Origin: Deltaproteobacteria bacterium
GTDB taxonomy: Bacteria; Myxococcota_A; UBA796; UBA2385
NCBI GenBank assembly: GCA_016792625.1
Contig: JAEUKK010000206.1
Coordinates: forward strand, 1-41,618
Length of the DNA: 41,618 bases
Direction of reading: 5' to 3'
The notes under the pieces are model-generated. The model saw nothing but the letters and a program-made list of their open reading frames with translations. It ran no database searches and had not been told where the DNA came from. The position numbers and the translations under genes are program-made. Shown here in pieces: positions 19,935 to 28,203 of this stretch (its first letter is position 1; each line of letters starts with the position of its first letter).

Positions 19935-21722
19935 TCAGCTCTTGCTGCCGCCGCCCCGCCGTCGCCGACCGGAGGTCTCGGCCCCCTCCTTCGGGGCGGC
20001 CTTGCTGCGGCTGCGACCGCTCGTCGCCTTCGCCTCGTCGGAAGCGCCCTCGGCCGGGGTTTTGCTCCCCGAGCGGCCGCTGCTCCTCCGGCGGCGCCCG
20101 CTGCTCGGGGCCTCTTCGCTCGGCGAGGCCTCTTCCAGAGCAGCCTGCTGCGGGGCGTTCTCATCGCCCTGCGGCGCAGCCTCGGGCGCGGTCGCGGCCG
20201 GCGTGGGCTCGCTCGGCTGGGCATCGGCGGCGGGCGCTTCGGAGCGGCCCCCGCGGCGATCACTGCGACGGCGGCGGCCGCGGCCCTCGCTCTGCTCTTC
20301 GGCGGGGGGCGCGGGCTCCTCTTGGGCTTCGGCCGCGGCCTCGTCGGCCGGGTCGAAGACCACGGGCGGGCGGAGCTGCCCGAGCTCGATCTTGCGCTGG
20401 GTGAACGCGACCAGCTCGCCGGCGTCGACCTCGTGCTGGTCGTCATTCCAGAGCAGCATCGACAGGGCCTGCCCATCAGCCAGCCGCTCGCCCTTCTCGA
20501 GCAGGGTGCTGACATAGAGCTGGCGGATCGACTTGAGCAGGTCGTCGGCGTCGCGCTGCAGCACAAAGTTGGCCGTCGCGCTGCGCACCGGCTCGCCGCT
20601 GGTGTGCACCAGCTCGCCGGCCATCTTCAGCGCGTTGATCACCGCGCGGACCACGCGGGCCGGGACCATCGGGTCGGTCTTGCGGCAGCGGCGGGCGATG
20701 TCGCCGTAGACATAGGTCAGCGTGTTCCGCTTCTTGCGCTGCTGCCGCTCGACCACGTGGTCGACGAACTCGTGCACGACCGTGTGGCGGGCCATGTGGC
20801 CGACCGGGACGACGCCCGCCTCGATCAGCAGCGCTTGCAAGCGGGCCGCCTCGCCGCGCAGATCCATCAGGGGGCCGTTGTTGTCGTCGTCCTCGGCGAC
20901 CTCGACCGGCGGCGCGGCCGGGGGCGGCGCGTCCATCATCGTCGAGCCGGGCTGATCGACCCGGTAGCCCCCGCCCTTGCCGTCGCGGATCAGGCGCACG
21001 AGCCCGCGCTCTTGCGCTTGCTCGAGGAAGCGGGCGAAGGTGGGGTAGCCGAGCTCATTCTCATCGAAGGCCGGCGCCTTGCGCAGGATGCCCTGCTTGA
21101 TGAGCCCGCCCTGAACGGGGCCCGGCTCGTCTTTCTGCACGCCGGCCATGGTCTCGACCAGCAGGGCGAAGGCGACCTCGCGGCTCATCGAGCTGGCGGG
21201 GCGGGCGCGGGCGGGCAGCTCGTCGCCCTCGTCCTCTTCTTCGGCGGCCTCGAGCTGGGCGGCCTTGCGCAGCGACTCGTAGAACATGAACTCGTCGCAG
21301 CACTCGACGAGCAGGCGGCTGGTGCTCCCCCGGGTGCCGATGCCGATGACCCGCTTGTCGAGCTCTTTGAGGCGCATGACCAGCGGGGTGAAGTCGCTGT
21401 CTCCGCTCAGCAGCACGAAGGTGTCGACGTGGGGCCGGGTGTACGCGATCTCCATCGCGTCGACGACGAGAGCGATGTCAGCGCGGTTCTTTTCGGCGCC
21501 CCGGTAGCTGGTGAGCTCGACCATCGTGACGCCCTCTTCGAGCAGCTTCTGCTTGAAGCGGGCGAAGCGCCCCCAGTCGCCGTAGCTGCGCGACACGAGG
21601 ATGCGGCCCTTGTCCTTGAGGCGGCGGAAGACCGCCCGCACGTCGAAGCGGCCGAGGCCCTCTTTCTCGGTGCCGGCGGCGAGGTTCTCAAAATCGATGA
21701 GCACGCAGAGCTTGTGTTCCAC
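19935..21722 (-). CDS. NYN-domain predicted RNase with LOTUS-like domain and Arg-rich tail
   Basis: 595 aa from GTG at 21720-21722. Residues 5-150 are a NYN (PIN-like, LabA/DUF88) domain: VLIDFENL with Asp10, NRADIALVVDAM with Asp82 and Asp88, and LLSGDSDF with Asp108 and Asp110, the acidic metal-binding set of this nuclease fold. Residues about 175-258 (REVAFALLVETM to GGGYRVDQPG) resemble an OST-HTH/LOTUS winged-helix domain. About 290-445 is a further helical region. The tail from about 470 is disordered, Glu/Ala/Ser-rich with GRRRR clusters that could bind RNA. The protein is probably an RNA-cleaving or RNA-binding factor; the target is unknown. It diverges from the MoxR/VWA pair, with 265 bp between. 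Confidence 0.88.
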   Translation of the reverse strand: MEHKLCVLIDFENLAAGTEKEGLGRFDVRAVFRRLKDKGRILVSRSYGDWGRFARFKQKLLEEGVTMVELTSYRGAEKNRADIALVVDAMEIAYTRPHVDTFVLLSGDSDFTPLVMRLKELDKRVIGIGTRGSTSRLLVECCDEFMFYESLRKAAQLEAAEEEDEGDELPARARPASSMSREVAFALLVETMAGVQKDEPGPVQGGLIKQGILRKAPAFDENELGYPTFARFLEQAQERGLVRLIRDGKGGGYRVDQPGSTMMDAPPPAAPPVEVAEDDDNNGPLMDLRGEAARLQALLIEAGVVPVGHMARHTVVHEFVDHVVERQQRKKRNTLTYVYGDIARRCRKTDPMVPARVVRAVINALKMAGELVHTSGEPVRSATANFVLQRDADDLLKSIRQLYVSTLLEKGERLADGQALSMLLWNDDQHEVDAGELVAFTQRKIELGQLRPPVVFDPADEAAAEAQEEPAPPAEEQSEGRGRRRRSDRRGGRSEAPAADAQPSEPTPAATAPEAAPQGDENAPQQAALEEASPSEEAPSSGRRRRSSGRSGSKTPAEGASDEAKATSGRSRSKAAPKEGAETSGRRRRGGGSKS

Positions 21723-21987
21723 AGCGGGTCCGTCCAGGTTCGCGCGTGCCCCGCCGGGCGGCCGGGGCTGCGCAGGTTTGATGCGGAGGGTATCCGCTGC
21801 GCGGGCTGGGGCGCGTCGCCCGTCGGGATTGGCGTGCTGCAGACTCTCTCCGCGCTTGGGGCCTCCCTCCCTCCCCGTAGGCGGCGGCGCGGGGCCCGCC
21901 CCTCGGCAGGGCTAGGCGGAGGGGCTAAAGCCGCCGGGCGTTGGGTGCGGCGGGCAGGGGCCCGTCCCCGGCGCGAGGGGAGGGCAG
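21723..21987. promoter_or_regulatory. Divergent promoter region between the NYN and MoxR genes
   Basis: 265 bp without a gene. It has a small inverted repeat GCGGA-GGGTA-TCCGC (21783-21797) and, on the MoxR side, GGGCTAGGCGG (21909-21919) and GGGGCTAAAG (21921-21930), which resemble the recurrent upstream element. A clear -35/-10 pair is not visible. Confidence 0.35.
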
Positions 21988-22851
21988 ATGTCGCACCGGG
22001 CGCAGGACGGCGTGGAGGAGGAGTTCGGGCAGTTCGCCGGCACCTCGCGCTACATCGTGGATGAGGACCTTCAGGCCGATGTGAACGCGGCCATCGCGCT
22101 CGGCCGGCCCCTGCTGGTGCGCGGCGAGCCCGGCACGGGCAAGACCCAGCTCGCGCACGCCGTCGCCGAGGGCCTCGGGCTGCCGATGTTCGCTTGGCAC
22201 GTGAAGTCGACGACCAAAGCGATGGAGGGGCTGTACCACTATGACGTGGTGCAGCGGCTCAACGACAGCCGCTTCTCGGCCATCGACGGCGTGGACGTGC
22301 GCGACATCCGCCAGTACATCAAGCTCGGCGTGCTCGGGCGGGCCTTTCGTAGCGAGGGCCGGGTGGTCCTGCTCATCGACGAGATCGACAAGGCCGACGT
22401 GGAGTTCCCCAACGACCTGCTGCGTGAGCTCGACGAGATGGCCTTCACCATCCCCGAGCTCGACGAGACGGTGCGGGCCCGCCACCGGCCGGTGACCATC
22501 ATCACCAGCAACGCCGAGAAAGAGCTCCCTGACGCCTTTTTGCGTCGCTGCGTGTTTCACTACATCCGCTTCCCCGATCCGGCGCGGATCAAGCAGATCG
22601 TGAACGCGCACCTTCCCGGCCTTGAGGGTGCGCTGATCGACGCGGCGGTGGTGCGCTTCTACGGCATCCGGCGGGTGGCGGGCCTGCGCAAAAAGCCGTC
22701 GACCAGCGAGCTGCTCGACTGGCTGATGGTGCTCGCCCGCGCGGGCGTGCGCCCCGCCGAGATCGCGCGCAAGACGCCGTTCTTGTCGGTCCTGGTCAAA
22801 CAAGAGAAGGACCTGGAGCTGCTCGCCGGCAAGGTCATCGCCGACGCCTGA
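21988..22851 (+). CDS. MoxR-family AAA+ ATPase
   Basis: 287 aa. Walker A GEPGTGKT (46-53), Walker B VVLLIDEIDKAD (127-137), sensor-1 TSN (173-175) and a paired Arg at 186-187. VLVRGEPGTGKTQLA-like opening, RFPDPARI and the KKPSTSELLDWL helical lid are typical of MoxR/RavA-type chaperone ATPases, which assemble or activate protein complexes with VWA-domain partners. The ATG follows GAGGGGAGGG. The VWA gene starts 33 nt downstream, so the pair is almost certainly one operon. Confidence 0.93.
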   Translation: MSHRAQDGVEEEFGQFAGTSRYIVDEDLQADVNAAIALGRPLLVRGEPGTGKTQLAHAVAEGLGLPMFAWHVKSTTKAMEGLYHYDVVQRLNDSRFSAIDGVDVRDIRQYIKLGVLGRAFRSEGRVVLLIDEIDKADVEFPNDLLRELDEMAFTIPELDETVRARHRPVTIITSNAEKELPDAFLRRCVFHYIRFPDPARIKQIVNAHLPGLEGALIDAAVVRFYGIRRVAGLRKKPSTSELLDWLMVLARAGVRPAEIARKTPFLSVLVKQEKDLELLAGKVIADA

Positions 22852-22884
22852 GCGGAGGGCCCCGGCGGGGCAGGGGAGGGGTCA

Positions 22885-24030
22885 TTGTTCGATCTGCTGC
22901 TGCTCAACCTTCGCCGGAATGGCGTGATGGTCGGCATGGGCGAGTGGTTGGCCCTGCTTGACGCCATCGGGAAGGGCCTCGCGGGCACGCTGCCCGAGCT
23001 GTACCGGCTCGGCCGGGCCATCCTGGTGCACAAAGAGTCCCAGTTTGATGCCTGGGATCAGGCATTTCAGGCGACCTTCGCTGGCGTCGAGCTGCCCGAG
23101 CCGCTCTCTGCTGCAATGCAGCAGTGGCTGCAGCAGAGCATCGGCCCCCAGCGGCCGCGGCGCGAGATCGACATGAGCGACGAGGAGCTCCGGCGGGAGT
23201 TCCTCAAGCGCCTCGCCGAGCAAAAGGAGCGCCACGACGGCGGCTCCCGCTGGATCGGCACGGGCGGCGACTCCCCTTTTGGGCGTGATGGCAGCGCGAG
23301 CAAAGGTGTGCAAGCGGGGGGCGGCGGCAGCCGGAGCGCCGTGCAGGTCGCCATGGACCGCGAGTGGGAGAGCTACCGCACCGACCGCCAGCTCGACCAC
23401 CGCGACATGATGGTGGCCCTGCGCGCGCTGCGCAACCTGCGCCGCGAAGGTGAGCAGGAGCTCGATCTCGACGGCACCATCGACAAGACCGCGCAGAACT
23501 GCGGCGACGTGGACCTCGCCTTTCAGCCGGCCCGGGTCAACCGCGTGCACCTGCGGCTGCTGCTCGACACGGGCGGCTCGATGAGCCCCCACGCCCAGCT
23601 CGTGACCCAGCTGTTCACCGCGGCGAGCGCGCTCAAAGGTTTCAAGAGCTTCGAGAGCTGGCACTTTCACAACGTGCCCTACGGCCACCTCACCGAGGAC
23701 TACCGCAGCGGCAAGCGCACCCCGATCGAGGACCTGCTGCGCGCCTGGCCGGCGGGCACCCGGGTGGTCTTCGTCGGCGACGCGAGCATGGCGACCTACG
23801 AGCTATTTCAGCCCTTTGGCTACTATGGCGGCGCGGGCGCGCAGCTCAGCGGCCTGGAGTGGCTGCAGCGCATGCGGCGCCAGCTGCCGCACAGCGTTTG
23901 GCTCAACCCCGACCCCGAGCGCTGGTGGGACCACCCGACCGTTCGCGCGATCGGTGCGACCTTCCCCATGTTTCCGCTCACGCTCGACGGCCTTCGCGCT
24001 GCCGTCCAGCGCCTGCGCGCCGCCAGCTGA
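22885..24030 (+). CDS. VWA (CoxE-like) domain protein, partner of the MoxR ATPase
   Basis: 381 aa from a TTG at 22885, chosen because FDLLLLNLRRNGVMVGMGEWLALLDAI matches the usual start of this family and GGGGAGGGG precedes it; the next in-frame ATG would cut that conserved segment. A Gly-rich linker (about 120-150) leads to a VWA domain from about 220, LRLLLDTGGSMSPHA, where Asp228-x-Gly230-x-Ser232 stands in the MIDAS position (Gly replaces the first Ser of DxSxS). Later VVFVGDASMA gives another acidic loop. Such proteins work with MoxR ATPases as adaptors for maturing metalloenzymes or other complexes; the client is not encoded nearby. Confidence 0.9.
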   Translation: MFDLLLLNLRRNGVMVGMGEWLALLDAIGKGLAGTLPELYRLGRAILVHKESQFDAWDQAFQATFAGVELPEPLSAAMQQWLQQSIGPQRPRREIDMSDEELRREFLKRLAEQKERHDGGSRWIGTGGDSPFGRDGSASKGVQAGGGGSRSAVQVAMDREWESYRTDRQLDHRDMMVALRALRNLRREGEQELDLDGTIDKTAQNCGDVDLAFQPARVNRVHLRLLLDTGGSMSPHAQLVTQLFTAASALKGFKSFESWHFHNVPYGHLTEDYRSGKRTPIEDLLRAWPAGTRVVFVGDASMATYELFQPFGYYGGAGAQLSGLEWLQRMRRQLPHSVWLNPDPERWWDHPTVRAIGATFPMFPLTLDGLRAAVQRLRAAS

Positions 24031-24055
24031 GCGCCCGCGCCCGCGGTGGCGCGCC

Positions 24056-24084
24056 TTGTGCCAGCCGCCCCGCCGCCTTATGCC
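24056..24084 (+). promoter_or_regulatory. Possible sigma70-type promoter for the SDR gene
   Basis: TTGTGC (24056-24061) and TATGCC (24079-24084) are 17 nt apart, each matching three of six consensus bases at the most conserved end. The gene starts about 100 nt downstream. A weak but correctly spaced pair. Confidence 0.25.
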
Positions 24085-24188
24085 GCAGCGCAGCATCCCC
24101 ACGCGGTGAGGGGAGGGGCGCGACGGCTGGGCGGAGGTGCCTGCCCGCCGCCCGCAGCGCACCGGTCCAATCAGGGTTGGGAGGTTCC

Positions 24189-24959
24189 ATGAAGATCGAG
24201 GGGAGCAAGTGGCTGGTCACGGGCGGCGGCTCGGGCATGGGCAAACACTTCACGCTCGGGCTCGCCAAGCTGGGCGCCGACGTCGCCTTTTGCGACATGA
24301 GCGCCGACGCCATCGCCGCGACCGTGGCCGCTGGTGAGGGCCTGCCGGGCAAGGTGCTCGGTTTTACCTGCAACGTCGCGAACAGCGCCGAGGTCGACCA
24401 GTGGGTCGCCGACGCCGCCGCGGCGCTGGGCGGGGCCGACGGCCTCATCAACAACGCCGGCATCATCCGCGACGGCCTGCTGGTCAAGAAAGAGAAGGAC
24501 AGCGGCGTGGTCAGCGTGCTGTCCGACGCGAAGTGGCAGCAGGTCATTGATGTGAACCTGTCCGGCGTCTTCTACGGCACCCGCGCCTTCGCCAAGCACC
24601 ACGTCGAGACCAAGGCCGGGCAAGAGGCGGTGATCGTCTCCATCTCGTCGATCTCGCGCGCCGGCAACCAGGGCCAGAGCAACTACAGCGCCGCCAAGGC
24701 CGGCCTGGTCTCGATGACCAAGCTTTGGGCCGGCGAGCTGGCCCGCTACGGCATCCGCACCGGGGCCATCGCGCCGGGCTTCACCCGCACCCCCATCCTC
24801 GAGGGCATGCCCCCGGCCATGCTCGAGAAGGTGGTCGCCCCCGTGCCGCTCAAGCGCATGGGCGAGCCCGAAGAGATCTTCCAGGCGGTCAAGTTCATCG
24901 CCGAGTGTGGCTACTTCACCGGCCGCTGCATCGACGTCGACGGCGGCCTCGTCCTCTGA
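24189..24959 (+). CDS. Short-chain dehydrogenase/reductase
   Basis: 256 aa, a classical SDR. Cofactor motif TGGGSGMG (11-18), NNAG (88-91), catalytic Ser at 153-154 (VSISSIS), Tyr166-x-x-x-Lys170 in NYSAAK, and the C-terminal IDVDGGL. Asp35 in FCDMSAD at the end of the second strand favours NAD over NADP. Related enzymes act on 3-hydroxyacyl-CoA or other secondary alcohols; the exact substrate is unknown. GGGAGG precedes the ATG. It is a single gene ending at a strong bidirectional hairpin. Confidence 0.93.
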   Translation: MKIEGSKWLVTGGGSGMGKHFTLGLAKLGADVAFCDMSADAIAATVAAGEGLPGKVLGFTCNVANSAEVDQWVADAAAALGGADGLINNAGIIRDGLLVKKEKDSGVVSVLSDAKWQQVIDVNLSGVFYGTRAFAKHHVETKAGQEAVIVSISSISRAGNQGQSNYSAAKAGLVSMTKLWAGELARYGIRTGAIAPGFTRTPILEGMPPAMLEKVVAPVPLKRMGEPEEIFQAVKFIAECGYFTGRCIDVDGGLVL

Positions 24960-24973
24960 ACGACGGCGCGGCC

Positions 24974-25008
24974 CCCGCTCCGGTGCCTCGCGCGGCGCCT
25001 GGAGCGGG
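24974..25008. terminator. Strong bidirectional hairpin between convergent genes
   Basis: CCCGCTCC (24974-24981) pairs with GGAGCGGG (25001-25008), and GGTGCC (24982-24987) with GGCGCC (24994-24999) with one U-G pair. This is a 14-bp stem with a single bulged T and a 6-nt loop. It lies 15 nt after the SDR stop and 12 nt after the minus-strand gene's stop, a good fit for shared termination. Confidence 0.7.
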
Positions 25009-25019
25009 CGGCCCCCGCC

Positions 25020-25925
25020 TCAGGCGGTCGCCTGCAGGGGCAGCACCAGCCCCATCGCCTGGAGCGCCGCCCGCGCCGGCTCGGCCGGGTAGCCGAAGCG
25101 CTCGGCGTCCACCGCGCGGTCAATGAGGCGCTCGAGCCGCACCGCGAGGTGGTCGGCGGGGAGCATCGCTAGCTCATCCGGTCGCGCGAGGCGGGTGTGC
25201 ACCACGCCATCTTCGCGCAGCGCGGTCCAGCCATCGCCCCCCGGCGCCGAGGTCGGCGTGTAGCCCACCCGGCGGCGCCAGCGCTCGGTGGAGACCCCGC
25301 CGCGCCGCAGCGGGGCGGCGAAGGCCTCGGGCAGGGGCAGGCCGGCCTCAACCACGCCGAGGATGGCGCGCAGCTCGGCGTGGTGGGGGCGGTGCTCGAG
25401 CCCGCGCCGCAGGTGCAGGCGCGCCATGTCGGCGTCCCCCAAGGCCCAGGCGCGCGCGGCGCGGTCGGCCCAGGCGTCGGCGACCTGCCCGCTGCTGCCG
25501 ACCGGCGGTGCGCCCGGGGGAGCCAGCAGGTCGTCCGCGCGGAGGGTCTCGGTCAGCAGCGCGGACTCGGCGCTGCCCGCCCGGCGCGCCCGCCGCAGCA
25601 GCCAGTCCGCGGCCTCGGCCTCGCCCAGGGCGAAGACCGCCCGGGCCGCCTCGGCGAGCAGGTCGGGCGGGGCCTCGCCGTCGAGGGTGAGCGCGCGCAC
25701 CGCCTCCCAGGTGCGGCGGGTCTGGCCGGCGAGGGCGGGCTGCAGCAGGGCGATCCGGTAGGCGCGGATGGCGTGCAGGCCGCAGCGCAGCGCGCCTTCG
25801 CGGGCCGGCGGGGGCGCGGTACTGGGCGGTGCGCCGGCAGGGCAGAAAAGGGGCAGCTCCGCGCGGGGGGCAGAGCGGAGCGCGGCGAGCGGGAGCGGCG
25901 GGGCCAGGGGCGGGAGCGTGTGCAT
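25020..25925 (-). CDS. Hypothetical protein with TPR-like helices
   Basis: 301 aa, starting at an ATG with a perfect GGAGG five nt upstream. The N-terminus is Pro/Ala-rich and not a convincing signal peptide. Residues about 45-200 are helical with TPR-like periodicity, for instance ARAWALGDADMARLHLRRGLEHRPHHAELRAILG. The C-terminal part (about 215-301; RWRRRVGYTPTSAPGGDGWTAL, RLERLIDRAVDAERFGYPAEPARAAL) does not match anything I recognise. It diverges from the secreted-protein gene at 26217 across a region rich in TGACG sites, suggesting joint control. Confidence 0.75.
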   Translation of the reverse strand: MHTLPPLAPPLPLAALRSAPRAELPLFCPAGAPPSTAPPPAREGALRCGLHAIRAYRIALLQPALAGQTRRTWEAVRALTLDGEAPPDLLAEAARAVFALGEAEAADWLLRRARRAGSAESALLTETLRADDLLAPPGAPPVGSSGQVADAWADRAARAWALGDADMARLHLRRGLEHRPHHAELRAILGVVEAGLPLPEAFAAPLRRGGVSTERWRRRVGYTPTSAPGGDGWTALREDGVVHTRLARPDELAMLPADHLAVRLERLIDRAVDAERFGYPAEPARAALQAMGLVLPLQATA

Positions 25926-25946
25926 TGGACCTCCGCGCCGGCGGTG

Positions 25947-25962
25947 TGCAGCTCCTGTGCCA
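25947..25962 (-). promoter_or_regulatory. Possible sigma54 (-24/-12) promoter for the TPR-like gene
   Basis: On the minus strand TGGCACAGGAGCTGCA matches the sigma54 consensus TGGCAC-N5-TTGCW at 14 of 16 positions when redundancy is allowed, including the invariant GG and GC at the right spacing. It would start transcription about 10 nt before the GGAGG/ATG at 25925. Orientation and distance fit; the leader would be unusually short. Confidence 0.3.
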
Positions 25963-25992
25963 CCGGGTGATCAATGCTTTAGCGGCGTGTCG

Positions 25993-26112
25993 GGTGACGG
26001 ATTCGTCAGGGCCGCGGGGCTCCTCCTTCGGTCAAAATGATTTGCAGAAGGGTATTGTTGTGTGCCGGTGGGGGTGACGAGGACCTGACGAAGCCTGTCG
26101 ATGTCCGTCAGG
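25993..26112. promoter_or_regulatory. Array of five TGACGRR sites (candidate operator)
   Basis: Five copies of (CC/GG)TGACGRR occur in 120 bp: 25993-26001 (+), 26002-26010 (-), 26073-26081 (+), 26084-26092 (+) and 26104-26112 (-). The first two abut as an inverted pair around ATT; the third and fourth are direct repeats 11 bp apart, one helical turn; the fourth and fifth form a second inverted pair. It lies between divergent genes starting at 25925 and 26217. The arrangement resembles a multi-site operator; the binding protein is unknown. Confidence 0.5.
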
Positions 26113-26171
26113 GCCCAACGGCGCCAGGGCTTCGGACCCGCTGCGCCTGGCCCGGCGGCTGGGCTCCCTGC

Positions 26172-26187
26172 GGCGTTAGGCGCCGCC
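26172..26187 (+). promoter_or_regulatory. GTTAG element upstream of the transglutaminase-like gene
   Basis: GGCGTTAGGCGCCGCC, with the A of TTAG 39 nt upstream of the ATG at 26217. It is the fullest match to the recurrent element. Confidence 0.45.
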
Positions 26188-26216
26188 GGCCTGCCCCTCC
26201 CTTCGTTGGAGCGCCG

Positions 26217-28178
26217 ATGTTCGGGCCCGCCCTCGCTCTCGCTGTGCTGCTCGCCGCGCCGGCCGCCCAAGCCGCCTGCGAAGTGGACGTCTACGACGTG
26301 CGCCTCTCCGCTGACCTGCGCGAGAAGCGCGAGCGGGTCTGGATCTACGTGAGCGCAGCCCCCGACGGCGCCGGCCGGGTCGTGCCCTGCCGCCAGCTGC
26401 GCCTGCCGGTCGACCCGGGCGCCGAGCTGCTGCAGCTCGACCTGCGGCTGCGGCGCGGCGATCGCCGGGGCGCCCGCCTCGACCGCGCGCGGGCCCGGGT
26501 GCTCGGCGCGGCCGATGGGGGTGCCGAGCTCGTGATGGACGTGCCAGAGCTTGAGGTCGGCGAGGTCCTCGATCTGCGGCTGCGCTGGCGCGTCGATCCG
26601 GCGCTGGGCCTGTCCTGGGACCCGGCGGCCTTCGGTCCCACCGACCAGGCGCGACTGCGCCTGCCCGCGCGTGCCCCCCTGCCGCCCGGCGCGCCCCGGC
26701 CGCCCCGCGGGCCGATCTCTGCGGGGGCCCCGGCGCCGACCCAGCTGGCGCCCCGCGCGGTGCCGGTGGTGCGTGAGCCCCCGGGCGCCGCGGCCCCGCT
26801 GCGGGTGGATCTGCGGCCGAGCGCGGCCCCGGGCGCGGGCAGCCCACCCGCGGGGACGCAGCGCTGGTCGTTGCTGTTGACGCTCGGGCCCGGTGAGGGC
26901 GCCTTTCTGCCCTGGCCCGCCGGCGCGACCGGGCGGGCCTGCAAGGCGACCGCTGGAGCGACCGCCCTGCTCGAGCCGCTGGGCTGTCGGGTCGCCGGGG
27001 GCGAAGGCGGCCAGGTCGAGATCGGCGCCGAGCTGCCCCTCTCGGTGACCCTCGACCACTGCGCCGCCGGCTGGCCCGGGTCGCGGGTGCCCGTGGGCGG
27101 CCTCGAGCTGAGCGCTTGGTCGCAGCCCCTGCGCCCGACCGACTCCGGGTGGGGAAGCGCGCCTGGGGCGGGCCTCGATCTTCGGGTCGGGCGGGAGGCG
27201 GGCCCCGCCGGCGCCTGCCGGGCCTGGCTGCGCGCGGTGGATGGCCAGGTGGTGGTCGACCAAGCCGACGATCTGGTGCAGATCCTCGCGCGGGCCTCGC
27301 TGATGGCCAGCGTACCCGAGCCCGGCCTGCCGCTCGAGCTCAAGCACCTCGACGCCCAGCAGACCCCGCCCGCCGTGCTGGCCGACGCGGTGATCGACTG
27401 GCAGCGGGGGGAGCTGCGGGTCGCCCCGACGCCCGACCAGCGGACCTTCGCGCCACGCCCCCTCATCGACGTGCGGAGGGAGGGGGTCGCGAGCCCGTGG
27501 GAGGCCGCGCTCCTGCTGACCCGCCGCCTGCGGCAGCTCAAGCTCCCTGCCGAGCCGGTGCTGCTGCGCACCGGGCCGCCGGTCGATCCGTCCGTGCCCT
27601 TTGGCTGGGACGCCGCGCTGGTCGAGCTCCCCACCGCTGACGGCTTGCTGCGCTACGACCCGGCCTGCCGCTCCTGCGCGCCCCAAGAGCTGCACCCGCG
27701 GCTGTGGGGCGCCGCCGTGCTCGGCCAGCCGGGCGGCGCGCCGGGCTTGGCCCTGCCTGCCGGTCGGGCGGGGTGGGCGCTCGAGGGCAGCGGCCGGGAG
27801 CGGATCCTCGTCGCCGAGCTGGCCGGGCCGCCTGCGCTGCTGCTGCGGGAGCGCCTAGCCGCCCTGCCCCCGGCCGCGCGCCAGACCGCGCTCGAAGCGG
27901 CCGTCGGCGGCCTGAAGCTGCGCGAGCACGCCGGATTGGAGAAGCCGGGCGCGCCGGTGCGCCTCGTTTTTGCGGCGCCGGCCGGCCGCGGGCCGGTGCC
28001 CTTGCCCCAGCTCGACGAGGGCGCGGCATGGCCGGGTCTGCGCAGCTGGCGGGTGGGCCCGGTCGGGGCCGCGACCCGCTGGGAGCGCACACAAGAGCGG
28101 CCCGACGCCCCGATGGAGCGTGGGCCGGTCGAGGCGGAGTGGCTGGCCGCCCAGCAGCCCGCGGCGCCTGCGCCCTGA
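26217..28178 (+). CDS. Secreted protein with a degenerate transglutaminase-like region
   Basis: 653 aa. A signal peptide (MFGPALALAVLLAAPAAQA, cleavage likely before AC) is followed by a beta-rich N-terminal part (about 22-135), a Pro-rich stretch (150-215) and a second beta-rich part. Residues about 425-505 line up by eye with the transglutaminase-like domain of DUF3857-type proteins: ASPWEAALLLTRRLRQLKLPAEPVLLRTG, then FGWDAALVEL and LRYDPACRSC. The usual catalytic Cys would be Ser426 and the His is missing, while the Asp-Pro pair (481-482) remains, so the domain is probably not catalytic. It may be a periplasmic binding or structural protein. The gene is preceded by GTTAG and the TGACG array. 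The domain reading is tentative. Confidence 0.8.
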   Translation: MFGPALALAVLLAAPAAQAACEVDVYDVRLSADLREKRERVWIYVSAAPDGAGRVVPCRQLRLPVDPGAELLQLDLRLRRGDRRGARLDRARARVLGAADGGAELVMDVPELEVGEVLDLRLRWRVDPALGLSWDPAAFGPTDQARLRLPARAPLPPGAPRPPRGPISAGAPAPTQLAPRAVPVVREPPGAAAPLRVDLRPSAAPGAGSPPAGTQRWSLLLTLGPGEGAFLPWPAGATGRACKATAGATALLEPLGCRVAGGEGGQVEIGAELPLSVTLDHCAAGWPGSRVPVGGLELSAWSQPLRPTDSGWGSAPGAGLDLRVGREAGPAGACRAWLRAVDGQVVVDQADDLVQILARASLMASVPEPGLPLELKHLDAQQTPPAVLADAVIDWQRGELRVAPTPDQRTFAPRPLIDVRREGVASPWEAALLLTRRLRQLKLPAEPVLLRTGPPVDPSVPFGWDAALVELPTADGLLRYDPACRSCAPQELHPRLWGAAVLGQPGGAPGLALPAGRAGWALEGSGRERILVAELAGPPALLLRERLAALPPAARQTALEAAVGGLKLREHAGLEKPGAPVRLVFAAPAGRGPVPLPQLDEGAAWPGLRSWRVGPVGAATRWERTQERPDAPMERGPVEAEWLAAQQPAAPAP

Positions 28179-28203
28179 GCGGCTGACGGGCGGGCCTGCG
28201 TCC

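Noticed and set aside
19833..22064. Plus-strand frame of 743 codons opposite the NYN gene
   Set aside because: In register with the NYN gene and lacks any domain; the NYN and LOTUS-like motifs on the other strand are clear.
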